Assembly (NCBI GenBank): GCA_021234155.1
Contig: JAJEKV010000002.1
Location: 30,801,098-30,865,097, forward strand
Direction of reading: 5' to 3'
DNA length: 64,000 nt
Source of the DNA: Isoetes taiwanensis
Lineage: Eukaryota > Streptophyta > Lycopodiopsida > Isoetales > Isoetaceae
Position 1 is the first letter of the stretch, and every line of letters begins with the position of its first letter. Of the stretch, positions 24,063 through 36,400 are shown piece after piece. The notes below the pieces were generated by a model that was given only the letters and a program-made list of their open reading frames with translations, was not told the DNA's origin and searched no databases. The translations under genes were made by a program, and so were the position numbers.

Positions 24063-26295
24063 GAATTTTCCCTTAGCTCACTTGCCCACCCAACCGTTGT
24101 GCATCTCAAGGGCTTATTCTGTCTTTCATTTGTTCTTTATGAAGGGCAAGATCCGCTGAACCAACTAATTCTTTGGCATATCTATGTTGCATATTAATAA
24201 AAGATGTTTTATTTATGGTTTTGTAAATGCTAGTGTGTATATTTGTTCAACTTGCATATCTATTTGCAAAGGGTTCTCTGAGAATTGCATTTGCACAAAT
24301 AAGGTACTTCTACACTGTTTAATCATTTATGGCAGTACTTAATTGGAGCTTCTAATACGTTTGGCATTGCTGCGAATGCATTAGGTGCGGTTTTCATTTT
24401 TCTTCTAATATGTCTGACCATTATGTAATAGATGTACTCTAAAGTATAGCATGTGACAAGCTTCGAAGCTTTGGGCTTTAACCATAAAATATTCAATGTT
24501 TGAGTTTCCTGCCATTCCAAGCAAAGAGAGTCTTATACATTGTATTACAGAAAGATATACATTTGGCTGTTGTTTTCCATGCAAACTCACAATTTATGAA
24601 GGCACATATATCAACCTTTTTCATATCATTACTATACATTTCATGGAAGAAGAAAAGAGAAAGTACCATTCAAATGCAATAGCCATCTCCAATCAAGCAT
24701 TGCCACCTACCTATGCCTAATCACGCTTTTCCAACTTGTAATAAGTCTCAGATTCAAAATAAAATAAGACACGTTGAGCAAAGCCAAGCTTCCTCAAATG
24801 AAATACAAAGGGAAAAAGAACACCATATACAGAATTAATCTTCAAATCGAATAAATTACTACAAATGTGAAATTACATAACACAAGCTTAGTATCTAACA
24901 AGCAAGTTTAACCTTGCCAAAGTCTTCTATCTGACGCTACACTTACATATCTAAGAAAGTTTAACCTTGCCAAAGCCTTCTCTCTAATAACACCAAGGCT
25001 ATCTAACAAGTTTAACCTTGCCAAAGCCTTCTGGTGTGCCTTTTGCTAGTTTTTTTTTTATTTTTTATTCCAAAACCAAAAGAACATCTCCTATTAACAC
25101 ATCTGAACAAAAATTTTTAATCTTTAAGATTACACTAGCTTTTGCCCTATGTTTTTGTTGAGCTCTTCTTATTCAATAGATGATTATTAGGTCAAGCAGT
25201 TCCCCCAAAATAAATTTGGAGACTCATGGAGCACACAATCAGGTTTAGAAATATAATCCTTGATGTCTGTTTAAAACTTGAATCGTGGCTTTGCATGATG
25301 AATTGTAAAAATAGCCGTCTGCATGTTCCGGTTGGCTCATAAACTAAGTAAGGTGCTCGGATTAATCTCCAAATAGTTAGGTGGCTTTTAGGATGCACGA
25401 TTATTTGTTGCGGACGCAAATGTGCCAGCTCTCTATTTAGCAAAACGCTTGCTCAAGAAAGGGATCTTATTCAATTTTTGGCAGGAAGTAACTTGTAAAT
25501 AACAATAAGGAATAATTTATATTCTATAATCTGTTACCTCTGCTGCTTGCCTAATACCGATAGTCTTAGACGATGATCTCTTTGGCGCCTAGTTTGTTTA
25601 CAAAAGATAAGATATTTAATATTTAATGCTTTGCTTGCTGCAAATCTATGAGGAATGCTGCGTAATGCAGCTGATATTCTTTGAATCTGTCACCCCAATG
25701 TTTATAATGTTAAAGTAGATGCTTGGGCTTGGTAAAGAAATGGGATTTATCCATATTTGCATATATGGCACTTTACTTGCATGAATTGAAACTGATCTTG
25801 TATTTTTTGGTCGTTTAAATTGTATGCATAGAGTGCCCTTCTGGTTTTGATTTCGCCCAATGCTGGAGTACTCGCCATTAATATTACATTTGAGCTTTTG
25901 ATTTGTGCAAATATGCAAGGCCATGTTGTTCAAAAATTTTGCTAGTGTAATGCTTAGGAAGGCATCTCATTGCAGAAAGACATCTAGATGAACATTCTTT
26001 GTTTTCTTTTTAGGTGCTGATTGATTGAATACATAACAATGCAGAACATGGGCATGTTCCAGTGTGAGCTTGGTTAAAACAATAATAGCAAGAAAAAAAC
26101 TAGAAAATTGATGGCATGTAGGAAAAAGAAAAATTGATGGCTCATTTTTAGAAAGCTCTACTCATCAATTGTGCTTCTTCCAACCGTCCATGCTACTTAT
26201 ATATGCACCATGCCATCACATGCTACACTTCTTGCAATTTCTTATTTCACAGTCCAGTACTAGTTGAATCATGCAAAACTGAATTAAAAACAAGT
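24063..26295. other. No gene seen
   Basis: AT-rich. AGTTTAACCTTGCCAAAG occurs three times between 24903 and 25030 at 50-55 bp spacing. Other frames are short and unconvincing. Confidence 0.5.
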
Positions 26296-27560
26296 TTTAA
26301 ATCAACTTGGGTAGCATTTCCTTCTGACTTCCTTTATTTGCAAGCTCCTACAACAAACAAGAAGCAACCTTTTAGTCTCTAATTTGCATGTGATTTGGAA
26401 GCTGGAAATCTCCCATAGTAATTTTGCACTGCAGACAAATGTTACAAGGCCCGGTGGACACCTTGCCGCCTTCACAAATCCTTGTTTGACTAAAAATTCC
26501 ATTCGAAAGGGAGCAATGTGCCCAAGTCTCAATGCCACAAAGTTTGCTCGGAAGAGGCTTCTCCCTCATAGTGCACTTCTTCAATGACTTTAGGTGTCCC
26601 AAGAATCTCGTATAAGTTGCCTTTCCGGATGGCTTGAATCAATACTTGCCCGTTTCTGTCTAGTACTTCACAATTGGAGGTAGAAAATTTGATCTCATTT
26701 CCTGCGTCAGTTAGTCTTCTGACTAACAAAAGATTCTTTTGCAAATGTGGCACATGCAGAACATTTTGAACAGTGTTGATAGAATTCCCAAAAATGATGG
26801 AAATACTACATGTTCCAATTGCCTCTTGAACATGATGATCTCCCATTCGAATCATCCTAGGGGCGTGTCGCGGTGTTGGTAATGAAGGAAAGTTCCTTTT
26901 GGAGGTCATGTGGTTTGTGGCTCCAAAATCCACATATCATTTAGAGCTACACTTTCCTTCCATGGATTCTAAGGCAACAAATAGAAACTCACCGTGATCA
27001 TCTTTGACTTCTTCAACTATGCAGTTATGTTCGTCCTCGAAAATCTCTGCACATTTTTCTTCTTCTGCAACAGCTGCTTGTTCTTTTGGCATAGGTGCAA
27101 GGGCTCGGCAATCTGTTGCCAAATGTCCAGTTTTTTGGCATCGAAAAAAAGTTGCCTTATTTTTGTCAAAACGTGGCTTTCGTCCTCCATTTTTCTCTCC
27201 CTTATTGCTCTTAGCTTCACTGAACATCAACGTATCTGTCACGAGATGCGACTTGTTTTGATTTTGATGGATTACTTCAGCTTTAAGCCGCTTCAGAGCT
27301 TTGTCAAAGGTGTATTCCGACAGCCTTCCTTCCATATTGATAATCACCCCCTCAAAAGTTGAAGGTAAGCTATTTAGCAACATGTTAACCTTCTCATCTT
27401 CGGTAATATCAACACCAATGGCTTGTAATTCATCAAGCATCTTCCTCATGATGCATGCATGCTCATGAAAATCTCCTCCTTCAGTCAAATGAAGACTATA
27501 GAGCCTTTTTCTCAGAGCAAGATGATTCCCAGCCAATCTAGTATTCATTCTGATTCATAC
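26296..27560 (-). pseudogene. Ty1/Copia gag to start of integrase, fragment
   Basis: A 203-codon frame (27548-26937) is a Copia gag of the UBN2 type: NHLALRKRLYSL, then MRKMLDELQAIGV and LNSLPSTFEGVI, and a zinc knuckle RCQKTGHLATDC that has lost its first cysteine. The next frame (26933-26529) holds the protease, DFGATNHMT where active elements have D(S/T)GA, so the active-site Ser/Thr is replaced by Phe, and continues to the pre-integrase LWH. A third frame (26538-26302) has MALRLGH and FVCSA, the zinc-binding GAG-pre-integrase part. It stops there; RT and LTRs are absent. Capsid and polyprotein functions are lost. Confidence 0.85.
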
Positions 27561-29862
27561 CAACACTAGCTTTTGAGCATCATAAGATTGTCTGCAAGTT
27601 ATTCCTTGAGATTTATATGACTTGATAGAGTTTTCCTTGTTTTATTTGTAGGTAATATATTTCATGGGATCAATTTGGTTTTAGAACGGAATAATGTCCT
27701 AGAAATGCTAGACTTCCTCCATAAAGACTTCTATTTTTGTGCCTTGAATTCAAACCCATTTCTTCTTTGAGCAAAGTTATAAATGTATTTGCTTACAATT
27801 TTGAATTATAAAGCTTCAACAACAAAAATTCGCCAAATAATGATGAAAAGAAATGGATTATTTTACATATTCGCCATTAAAACTAATTTTATTCTTCTTT
27901 ACATTCGCCAACTATTCTATAAATTGCATTGAAAAAATAAATAAAAGCATCCTGGAGAGAAAGCAGACTGGAAGTAAACGGATCAAGGCTCGCCAATAAG
28001 CTCAAGAACTTAGAGATTTGGTTGCGCATGAATCATTTTAGAAAGGGGTTAAAAATGCCATGAAATATATGAAGCCCGTTTATTACGCTTGAGGAACTCG
28101 ATCTAGTACTTCGAGTGTTGTAAAGTATGGAGGCGTTGGTAATTCGTGCAAACCTCGTTACGCACATTGGTCCTGAACAACCATTTGACAATACCAAACG
28201 AAAGGAGACTTGTTGGCCGATGTCATAACTTGTTGGCCCAACTCATACTCAAATATACACGGGGCCGGCCATGCCTTGGATCAGCGTGTGTTTGTTAGGG
28301 CCGACCCTCACAAAGACACGCCAGTGCACAAATCCTCCGGCCACAAATTCTCCACCAAATAGCACAAACGCTCTAGCGCAAGATCCAAAAACCCTCTGGC
28401 ATCCCATTTTGTGGTAGCACCTTGTTTTTTATACCCATCTTTAAGGTAAGATTTAAACTTCAACCTATATTGGCAGAATTTGAAATATGCCCTTTTAAGT
28501 TGTTGATATTTCCAAATTTGCCCTTGAAATTTTATTAATTCCAAATACCCTTCCTAACTATGAGAAGAATTTAACTAAGAGATAAATCTACGAATTTCAA
28601 AAATGCCTTGTAGTATTCGTCACACTTCCAAATATACCCTTCCCATTTTCTTTATTCCAAAAATACAACCCTTTACTTATCAATGTACCATTTCAAAATA
28701 GATTTCAAGAGCTTAGAGTTCCTGTTATAGGCAACTCTTTCGATTATACTCCTACAATAAAGAGGACGTTTTTCCTTACCGTAATACACGCCAGTTTGGG
28801 ATTACTGTTATTTTAGTGTCAAATTATTTCTGGTAATTTCACCTCAACCACAATTTCACAAATAGAGTTTATCACAAACATAGTTTTTCCGTATATCCTC
28901 GTGGGAGATTTTCACGTATACATTACAAACACATTTTATCTACTCAAAAATTACAAACACAGGTTTATCTCGTTTCAAAGTTTATCATTACAAACATAGT
29001 TTCGGTCATTACAAACACGGTTTATTTGCTCAAAAACTTATCACCAGTTTTTCACAATAAAAGGTTACATTGTCACAAAAATAAAGATAAATCGCTAAAT
29101 TGGACAAAGAAACAAAGATCAACCAAAAGATCACGAAAGATCGGATAAACTTGGCCACAAATCACAAAGATTGGCCAAACATCTAAACTCCACCCCAAAA
29201 CTCGATAAGATCGACCAGAGATCCCTTAAGACCAAAGATAAGTAAAATTCTGCCCCAAATGACAAATGGGCATCCTTAATCTTACACTTTATATTGGGGG
29301 TTACAAAGCCGACGGGTTTTGTCTAGTCCTAGTAACAATTGTTGGGCATGGCATAAGACACATTTGTTGAAAGCGTTCCAAGACATATAATTTTTGGCAA
29401 TCCACAAAGAATAGAGATAAAATTCACACTCCATGTTGAATAGGACAAACCTCTGAAATAGGAGGTTCCCGTGGTTGTTCGTTGACATGTCAGGTCTGCC
29501 TCTCATAATTTATGAATGCCGAAATAGCGTGTTCTTTCTTGCTCTATACATAGTACCTAGGTACTATTGTCGTTTGGATGTCCCATAGGAATGATTGATG
29601 AATCCTTTACAATAATCCCCATATTTTCAAGCATCAAGACAATCCTCTAAGCTACGGGGTTCTTTTAAAGCATGAATAGATGTATCCCTTGTAATATGTT
29701 CTCACAATTCCAGCAATGTTTTCTTGGCCTGACACTGATGTGTCACCAGGTCATAACCCAAGTTCTCCAGTTATTTACAATCATAGATAATAACCTTTTT
29801 TCCAATAACCATTGTGGAGAAGGAAATTAATGTAAGATGTATCAATTTGCATTTTTATCAAA
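27561..29862. other. No gene seen
   Basis: AT-rich DNA, with TTACAAACAC(A)-type short repeats near 28.9-29.05 kb. No domains. Confidence 0.5.
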
Positions 29863-32204
29863 TTAATGATAATCACCACAAGAACAGAATCCATCCTTGA
29901 AATGATGGATCCGATATGTATCTTTTATAATAATCTCCCTATTTTCAAGCTTGGAGATAATCTTTGTTGCATCGTGGCAATCCATGCACACCCGGAGGTT
30001 CTTTGTGGCACGAATAATTGTACCTGGTGGTGTACTAACAATGCCAAAGGCAATAGCTAGTTTCTCACAATGCCCACATAAGGCATCTTCCTTTTCTTGG
30101 TCTGACATCTGATGCAATACCATGTCAACTTTAGGCATGTATCCTGCATCCTTCATCCGTTTGCCTAATGTCTTCAACATGGCATAGATCTCGTCGCTTT
30201 GGGCATGACCTTTATCTCCAACAATAAATTCATGTATCTCATTATTAACCTCAATCCATGCCTTCCCAGGTTTTTTATGTGCACCTGCCTGTTGTCTTAG
30301 TTCCTCTACTGCGGCAGCTTCCTTCCACATGTGAGCATCAGTATAGATTCCTGACATGAGCACGTAGCAAGAAGAATGATGGGCATCTAATTGAACAACT
30401 TGATCAAAACATCTTTTTCCTATCTCTACATTTCCATATGTCTTGCAGCCAGAAAGCAAAGATGTCCAGCCATTAAAAGTTGGTTCCAATATCTGAAGTA
30501 AAATTACAGCCTCTTTCAGATGACCTGCACGGCTAAGAAGATCAACCATGCAATTATAGTGGCGGACATCTGGCATAACGCCATGATCTTTCATAGACTT
30601 GAAGAACTTGTGGCCTTCATTCACTAGACCAGCATGACTACATGCAGCAAGGATAGTGGCAAATGTTACTTCATCTGGACTAAGGCCATCTTGTTGCATG
30701 GTCTCCAGATATTGGCCAGCTAATCTGACTTTGCCACGCTGGGAATATCCTGTAATCATGGCACTCCATGTCATAACATCTCGATTCTGCAAGTTGCTGA
30801 ATATTTTAGATGCTTCATCCATATCCCCGCATTTTGCATACATGTCAACAAGGGCACTTTCTACAACAATTTCAGCCTGAAATCCATTTTCTATGATCTT
30901 TTCATGGATATTTTTACCCCGTTCTAATGCGCCTACGCTGCTGCATGCTTTTAATGCACTCGAAAATGTGAATTTGTCCGGCTTTACTCCTTCCTCCAAC
31001 ATTCTGTCAAAGCATCTCAATGCAAGCAGACCTTCGGGAATGTTGGACATAGGCTGCAATCATTGCACTCCACACTACCAGGTCACGCACAAGTAACTTG
31101 TCAAATATTCTAGATGCCTCCTCCAGATCCCCACATTTGGCATATGTATCAACAAGGGTGCTACCAACGATAATATCAGACTGAAACCCATTCTCAAGGA
31201 TTTGATTGTGGATCCTTCTTGCTTGTACCAGTGCACTAATGCTGCTGGAAGCTTTCAGGACGCTCAAAATGTGGCTTTGTCAGGACTTATGCCATCATGC
31301 TGCATGTTTTGAAAACATTTCATGGCCAGTTCACCTTCACCATGATAGGCATAACCTGAAATCATTGCATTCCAAACCACTACATTCCGACTTGGTAACT
31401 GGCTAAAACCTTGTATGCTTCCTCCAAACTGCCACATTTAGCATACATATCCACAAGCGTACTGCCCAGAACAAGGTCAGATTGTAAATAGTTCTCGATT
31501 ATCTTCTTGTGAATATATCTGCCTTGTTCAATGGCACCAGTTGCACCACATGCCTTTAAAATGCTTAAAAATGTGACTCTACTAGGGTCTATGCCTTCAC
31601 ATTGCATGTCTTCAAAACATTTCAGGGCAAGGTGCCCCTTTCCATGCTGAGTGTATCCTGCAATCAATGCACCCCAAGTCACCACATTCCTGTTCACCAA
31701 GATGTCGAACACTTTCGATGTGCCTCGCGGCTTTCCACATTTAGCATACATATCGACTAGGGTACTCCCAACAGCCACATCAGATTGGATCCCCTTCTCT
31801 ACAATCTGCTCATGAATATGTCTTCCATGATGAATAGTTCCACATGCTCTTAAAATGCCCAGAAATGTGCAATTGTCAGGCTTTGCACTCTCATGCGACA
31901 TATTGTGATACAATTGTAGTGCCAGGTCACCTTCAGCAAGTTTGGCATTTCCATCAATAATTGCATTCCATGTATATTGACTTGGTCTTAAGACTTTACT
32001 AAATGCCTGATTTGCTGCAACCAAACATCTAGAGCCCAAAAATAGACGAACAAGATGGTCACTCAAGGCTGAAACTGAATCAAGTCCATTATGAATCATC
32101 AGAGATTGCACACGACTACCATGCTCTAAAGTCTGTTGTTTGGTGCACTCTTGCACCAGATGGTAAGCAATATCTCTAGATATACCCAATCCCTGTTGCT
32201 GCAT
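29863..32204 (-). pseudogene. DYW-type PPR protein, three homopolymer frameshifts
   Basis: Pentatricopeptide-repeat proteins of the PLS-DYW class bind organellar RNA one base per repeat, and the C-terminal DYW domain is a zinc-dependent cytidine deaminase for C-to-U editing. Reading down from the ATG at 32204, successive P, L and S motifs are visible (GSTLVDMYAKCG occurs repeatedly; NVVTWGALIAGYTQHG), then E/E+ motifs. The DYW domain has HCEKLAIAFG (catalytic H-x-E), CMDCH and the final CSCGDYH. Three frame changes occur, at A-runs 31405-31408 and 31266-31269 (one base short each) and at GGG 31036-31038 (one base extra). Allowing for these, about 780 codons read through continuously, a normal family length. 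The last residue is His where the family usually has Trp. Either a very recent pseudogene or a gene with sequencing errors. Confidence 0.88.
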
Positions 32205-32751
32205 AAACTCTGCAGATTTAAGTGCATCATCTAGCCACCCAGTCTTATTCGATTCTTGACAGTACCTGCTTATATGGGAGACTCAGCCAAAATTCTAAAA
32301 CCTGGGAAAAACTAATTGGCATTCGACAAATAAATCCATACCTGGAGGAGTCATGGGAGACTGAGGCTTTCTGTGCAGCAGCAAGATGGCGTCTAGATCT
32401 GCGAATACCCAATGATCTTAGCATTTTATCCTCCTTCAATGTATGTCATGGTCCCTTTGGGAGAAGGGAGAACGGCAATTCTTGTTCCAAGCAAGAGGCA
32501 CATTAGGGTTGGAGCATGCATCCCACATCCAGACTGGAATTCTTGAAAAATTACCAAAATACCTTTATAAACAAGTGTTTGGGTCTGTGATTGATCAAAT
32601 GAGTAAGTGCCATCTGCAACATTTATAGTAAAAGCTTTCTACAATAATAAAAGCATATAAAATGTATGAGCCTAGTAATTTTTGAGGCGGCTTCCGCCAA
32701 ACGAGGCCGCGCACAAGCGGCGGTGGTGCCGCCAAGAGAATTTCGGGGCTA
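32205..32751. other. Upstream region of the PPR gene; no gene seen
   Basis: A 64-codon minus frame (32439-32245) is Arg/Ser/Ala-rich (RSLGIRRSRRHLAAAQKASV) and could be a targeting-peptide exon or a frame-shifted N-terminus of the PPR protein, but a stop separates it and no splice pair is obvious. Confidence 0.3.
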
Positions 32752-33016
32752 AGGGTGCTTTCCCATGGGCCCAAAAGCTTGAGATTTTTCTTGGCCAGGC
32801 ATGTAGATTCCATGTTCCCATGAAAATCTGACCTTGAATTTTTTTCTAGCCAGGCATCCAAACGCTATGATCCCATGAAAATCCGACCTTGCTTGGTTCA
32901 GGTTTTCGACCTTAATGAAAAGTAATCAGTCTGCAATTCTTTTTTGCCCAGGTCAAGACCTGGGTACGGCAATCCAGGTCCGGCAATCCAGGTCGAACCC
33001 ATGGGAAAGCACCCTA
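32752..33016. mobile_element. Small inverted-repeat element (MITE-like), 265 bp
   Basis: AGGGTGCTTTCCCATGGG at 32752-32769 is matched by its perfect reverse complement at 32999-33016. The interior has no ORF; it holds a short direct repeat (CCATGAAAATC.GACCTTG at about 32818 and 32875) and repeated CAATCCAGGTC units. A target-site duplication is not clear. Likely a non-autonomous DNA transposon, superfamily undetermined. Confidence 0.65.
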
Positions 33017-33441
33017 ATTTTGAGTTGCGGTGATTCTTTACGTAATAAATGTCAGCTGCAAATTACAAACAAAAAAAACTAAGATACCCATAATTTTTTT
33101 TTTTTTTTTTTTTTTTTAACACATTAATACATATTTAAAAAGTCGTTGATGGACCAATACATAAATATTGACTGGAAAATATTGTGAAGTCCAATTCTAG
33201 GAACTAGCAAAGGCATGCTCTTGATGGTTAACATACCATAGGGTAGCATTATATATCTGAATGTATTTGTTAGCATATAAAATTTAGGTTTTTTAAGAAA
33301 AGCCATGAGAGTGTAAGCGGAATCCGGAAAAGCAAGATCGTCTTGGGTTCCCAAGGACCTCGACTGCAGTGGCAATATCCTTGCAGCCGCTCTTTATGAG
33401 GGCAAGATATCTCCCAGTCTTAACCCTTTAGCAAGGTAAAG

Positions 33442-36400
33442 ATGGGCTTTAATTCTGACGGATGGTCAGGTAGCCATAGCTCGGAGGAGGACGGTGCACT
33501 CTATTCCGATACCAACAGGGAATGCGATTTGTATAAGGAGGAGCTCAGATTTGAGGCCCTGAACATGGATAGAAGAGGTGGTGGTAGAAACTATGACACA
33601 AGACGTGGCTCCAGTGAGGGAAACACTGGGTATGCTAACAAAAGAGGAGGATTTAGCAGAAGACCAACATCCTACCATAGAGGAAATGCTAGTAATGAAC
33701 AATATGTTCCTGAAACACAATTTGAAGATAACCTTGTTTCGGAAGATGAAGAATTTCAGGTATGCATGCTTGGCTGAATCATGCTCTGTATGGAAATAAT
33801 GGATTTTGAGCATAAAAATGGACCGTCCACATCTGGTATGCTTACATAAATCCTATGATGGGTACACATTCATTATGAAAACAGGTTTGTTGTTGGTATA
33901 AGATAATGGAAGGACGGTCTAACTGGTCCATACGTCAATAACAATAGTTTCTGACTCTAAGCTTATAATATAAGGCAGTATTAATACAGCAGGAAAACCA
34001 AAGCATGTCTTGCCATATGGTTAATACCAGCTCGTCTTGGATCTGCCAAAATACACAGTTTAAATTGTATGCATCGATTGTAGGCATATGTAAGTAGCAA
34101 GTTACCTAGTTCTGATTTGTAAATTGGAATGCCTAGTTCTGGTATGAAAATCTGAAGACTCAGCCTAATTATATTTCCTATATGGATGTAATATTGACAG
34201 AGAATGGGTTAACTCTAACAGTTCTTTATGCAAGGCTGCAGAATATTGAATATGCTACAGCCAGAATACCATAAAAACAGGTTTAGTTACATGGGTATTA
34301 TTAGGCTATACTATATGGTCCAAAATTTACTGCTCAAATGGTAATATGAGGGTAAAACAGGGTTGGACAAAGTCTTTTGAGTGATTTATGTTTCTCTCTA
34401 ATATGCTTTTACTGAACAAGAGCAAAAGGCACATTGGGTAAAGGGCGAAAAGCCAAGAATACCCAATGTACCTTTTGGCCCTTGCTGTTTTACCATTTTC
34501 ATGCTAATTCAGTATTGGTTGGCTGCAGGTACGTGGTATTCTTCTCCCACTGTGCTTTTTTGCTGTTATGGGAGGTGTTAGCTAAAAGGAGAACATGAAT
34601 CATGAAAAGGACGTGACTGGAGCAATTTGACATTTACCACTGAACTTGTTTTTTGGAAAAAATACCCTGTTTTGCAAGTTAATTTGGCAGAGTTCTATAA
34701 GTTTCTTCGTTTCCTGTACTATGGTAAAACAGTTGAACCTCTTTTTCAATTCATGCTATCAGGAACAGGAATAGTAATACAAGGTATGATATGAAATATC
34801 TGGAAATATGTTTTTGAATATTCTAGCTATAAAAATACATGCATGCTGCTAAAACTTCAGCATAATGGATAGATGGAAAAAGAAGGAGCCTTCAAGCTCA
34901 TTTTGTAGCACTGTTATGATAATATACAAGTTTCAGTATTTGAAAATACAAAAGGAAATGGACAGCAGTGTATCTATGTTATGGTAAAGAGGATCATTTA
35001 CAGATCCATTAAAATAAGTTTAAAGGCCCATATAGCTGGTTTTGAACTTTGCCTTTGCAGTAAAATAGTAGACAGTCTGAAACCCCATAAGGAAGGATGT
35101 AACAGGAAAAAGAAATCTGATCTCCCAGTAATGATTTGGTTGTAACACGGAAAAGATAATACAGTTGCCTTAATAACTGTCTATGCATGGTCATTTCGTG
35201 AAAAGCATGAAGAATAATACTTCTTGTGTATAACAAGACTAAATGGTCTTTAAAAGACAAATTTATTTCGACATGAATTTAAAAGATAAGTCTGTTTCGA
35301 CATTATTTAGGAAATGTAGTATTACCTAGGTTTCCCTTTTTGACCTTTTGGTCCAAAAAAAAGTAATAAAGTGAGTGGCCCTTAATGGACCGTCCCCTTA
35401 TAAAGGAAAATAGAGAAAATACAGGTTAAAGGTCTTGACAAACCATTAAAATAAAGGACCACATGTAATAAGGTATTATGTGGCATATACAGGAAAAGTT
35501 AAAAGGAAAAAAAACATATGGCAAACATGCAATATGATACAGGTGCATGCAAGACTAGAGTCTACTGGACCATTGGACTTTGTGCATTCGGTTATAAAGT
35601 TTAAGATCATTTTTTGGTATAAATAGGATAAAAGTTATGATACTTCTGACCATTGTGTGATGCCCCATCTTTAATTAGCTCGATTAAATGTATGGAATGA
35701 TAAGGCTACTGAGGGATTGACCGATGTAGCTAGAACGGCTAATAGGATTGTTGTCTGAATTAGCTGGCTCCGGGTTTTTTTTAGAAATTTCATTGCATTG
35801 GTTTTACCAGTGTGGCATCTCATCTTTTGGTAAATAATATGAGCAGAATGATTGATTATTGGAAGACACTGATATTCTTATGTTTTCAGGACAATGAGGA
35901 TACTCAAATTGAATATAATATGGAGTTTGTACCACCTGTCTGGAATGAAGTCTTAATATCGATTGGATATGGTGGCAGCAAAATCTCATGCCCAAGTTAT
36001 GCAGTGCAGACTCTACTCTCCTGCATAAAGAATCCCAAGATACATATGCTTTTATTGGAAAGGGAAGCAGCTCGTAAACCGGAGCAACTATCAGCCATAA
36101 CACATTTAGGATTTAATGACTGGCTTGCCTTTGTACCCAGGATAAACAAGACTGGAACAGAATGGGATGAGGCTCTCAAAATCATTGATGAAATATATGA
36201 GACCATACCAACTAAAGTCTACAATTGGACTATGGAGGAAGACCAAGCTAAAATACAGTTTTTTACAGGGGTATTGGCTTTGGAAAAAGCCAATAAGATT
36301 AAGAATTCTTGTCTGGGAGATAACATACCCGATAAAAGCAAGCAAAGAAGTTCTTTGGAATCTGATGATGATCCGTTTGGGGAATCCCTTTTATCAGAAG

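Larger units (their letters stand above)
33118..35755 (+). repeat. 5' long direct repeat (pseudo-LTR)
   Basis: 2.64 kb, paired with 39974-42611. It contains exon 1 of ORF1 (33442-33759), most of the intron, a stable hairpin (34424-34476) and a TATA consensus (35618). The two copies differ at scattered positions only, for example AAAGCAAG/AAGGCAAG at 33330 and GTGGCA/GTGACA at 33369. There are no TG...CA ends, primer site or polypurine tract, so it is not a conventional LTR. Confidence 0.9.
33760..35889 (+). other. Predicted 2130-nt intron of ORF1
   Basis: Donor CAG|GTATGC, acceptor pyrimidine-rich TTATGTTTTCAG|GA, both joining codons cleanly in phase 0. The span between is AT-rich and closed in all frames of useful length. 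Its 5' 94% lies inside the direct repeat, so the 3' repeat carries the same donor (40616) without the acceptor. Confidence 0.7.

Noticed and set aside
34151-34160. CTGAAGA in the 5' repeat as hammerhead core
   Set aside because: GAAA lies immediately upstream with no room for stems I and III, so no three-way fold is possible.
35009-35260. Minus-strand 83-codon frame in the repeat (and its partner at 41854)
   Set aside because: It is not conserved in frame between the two repeats and lies wholly within the predicted intron.
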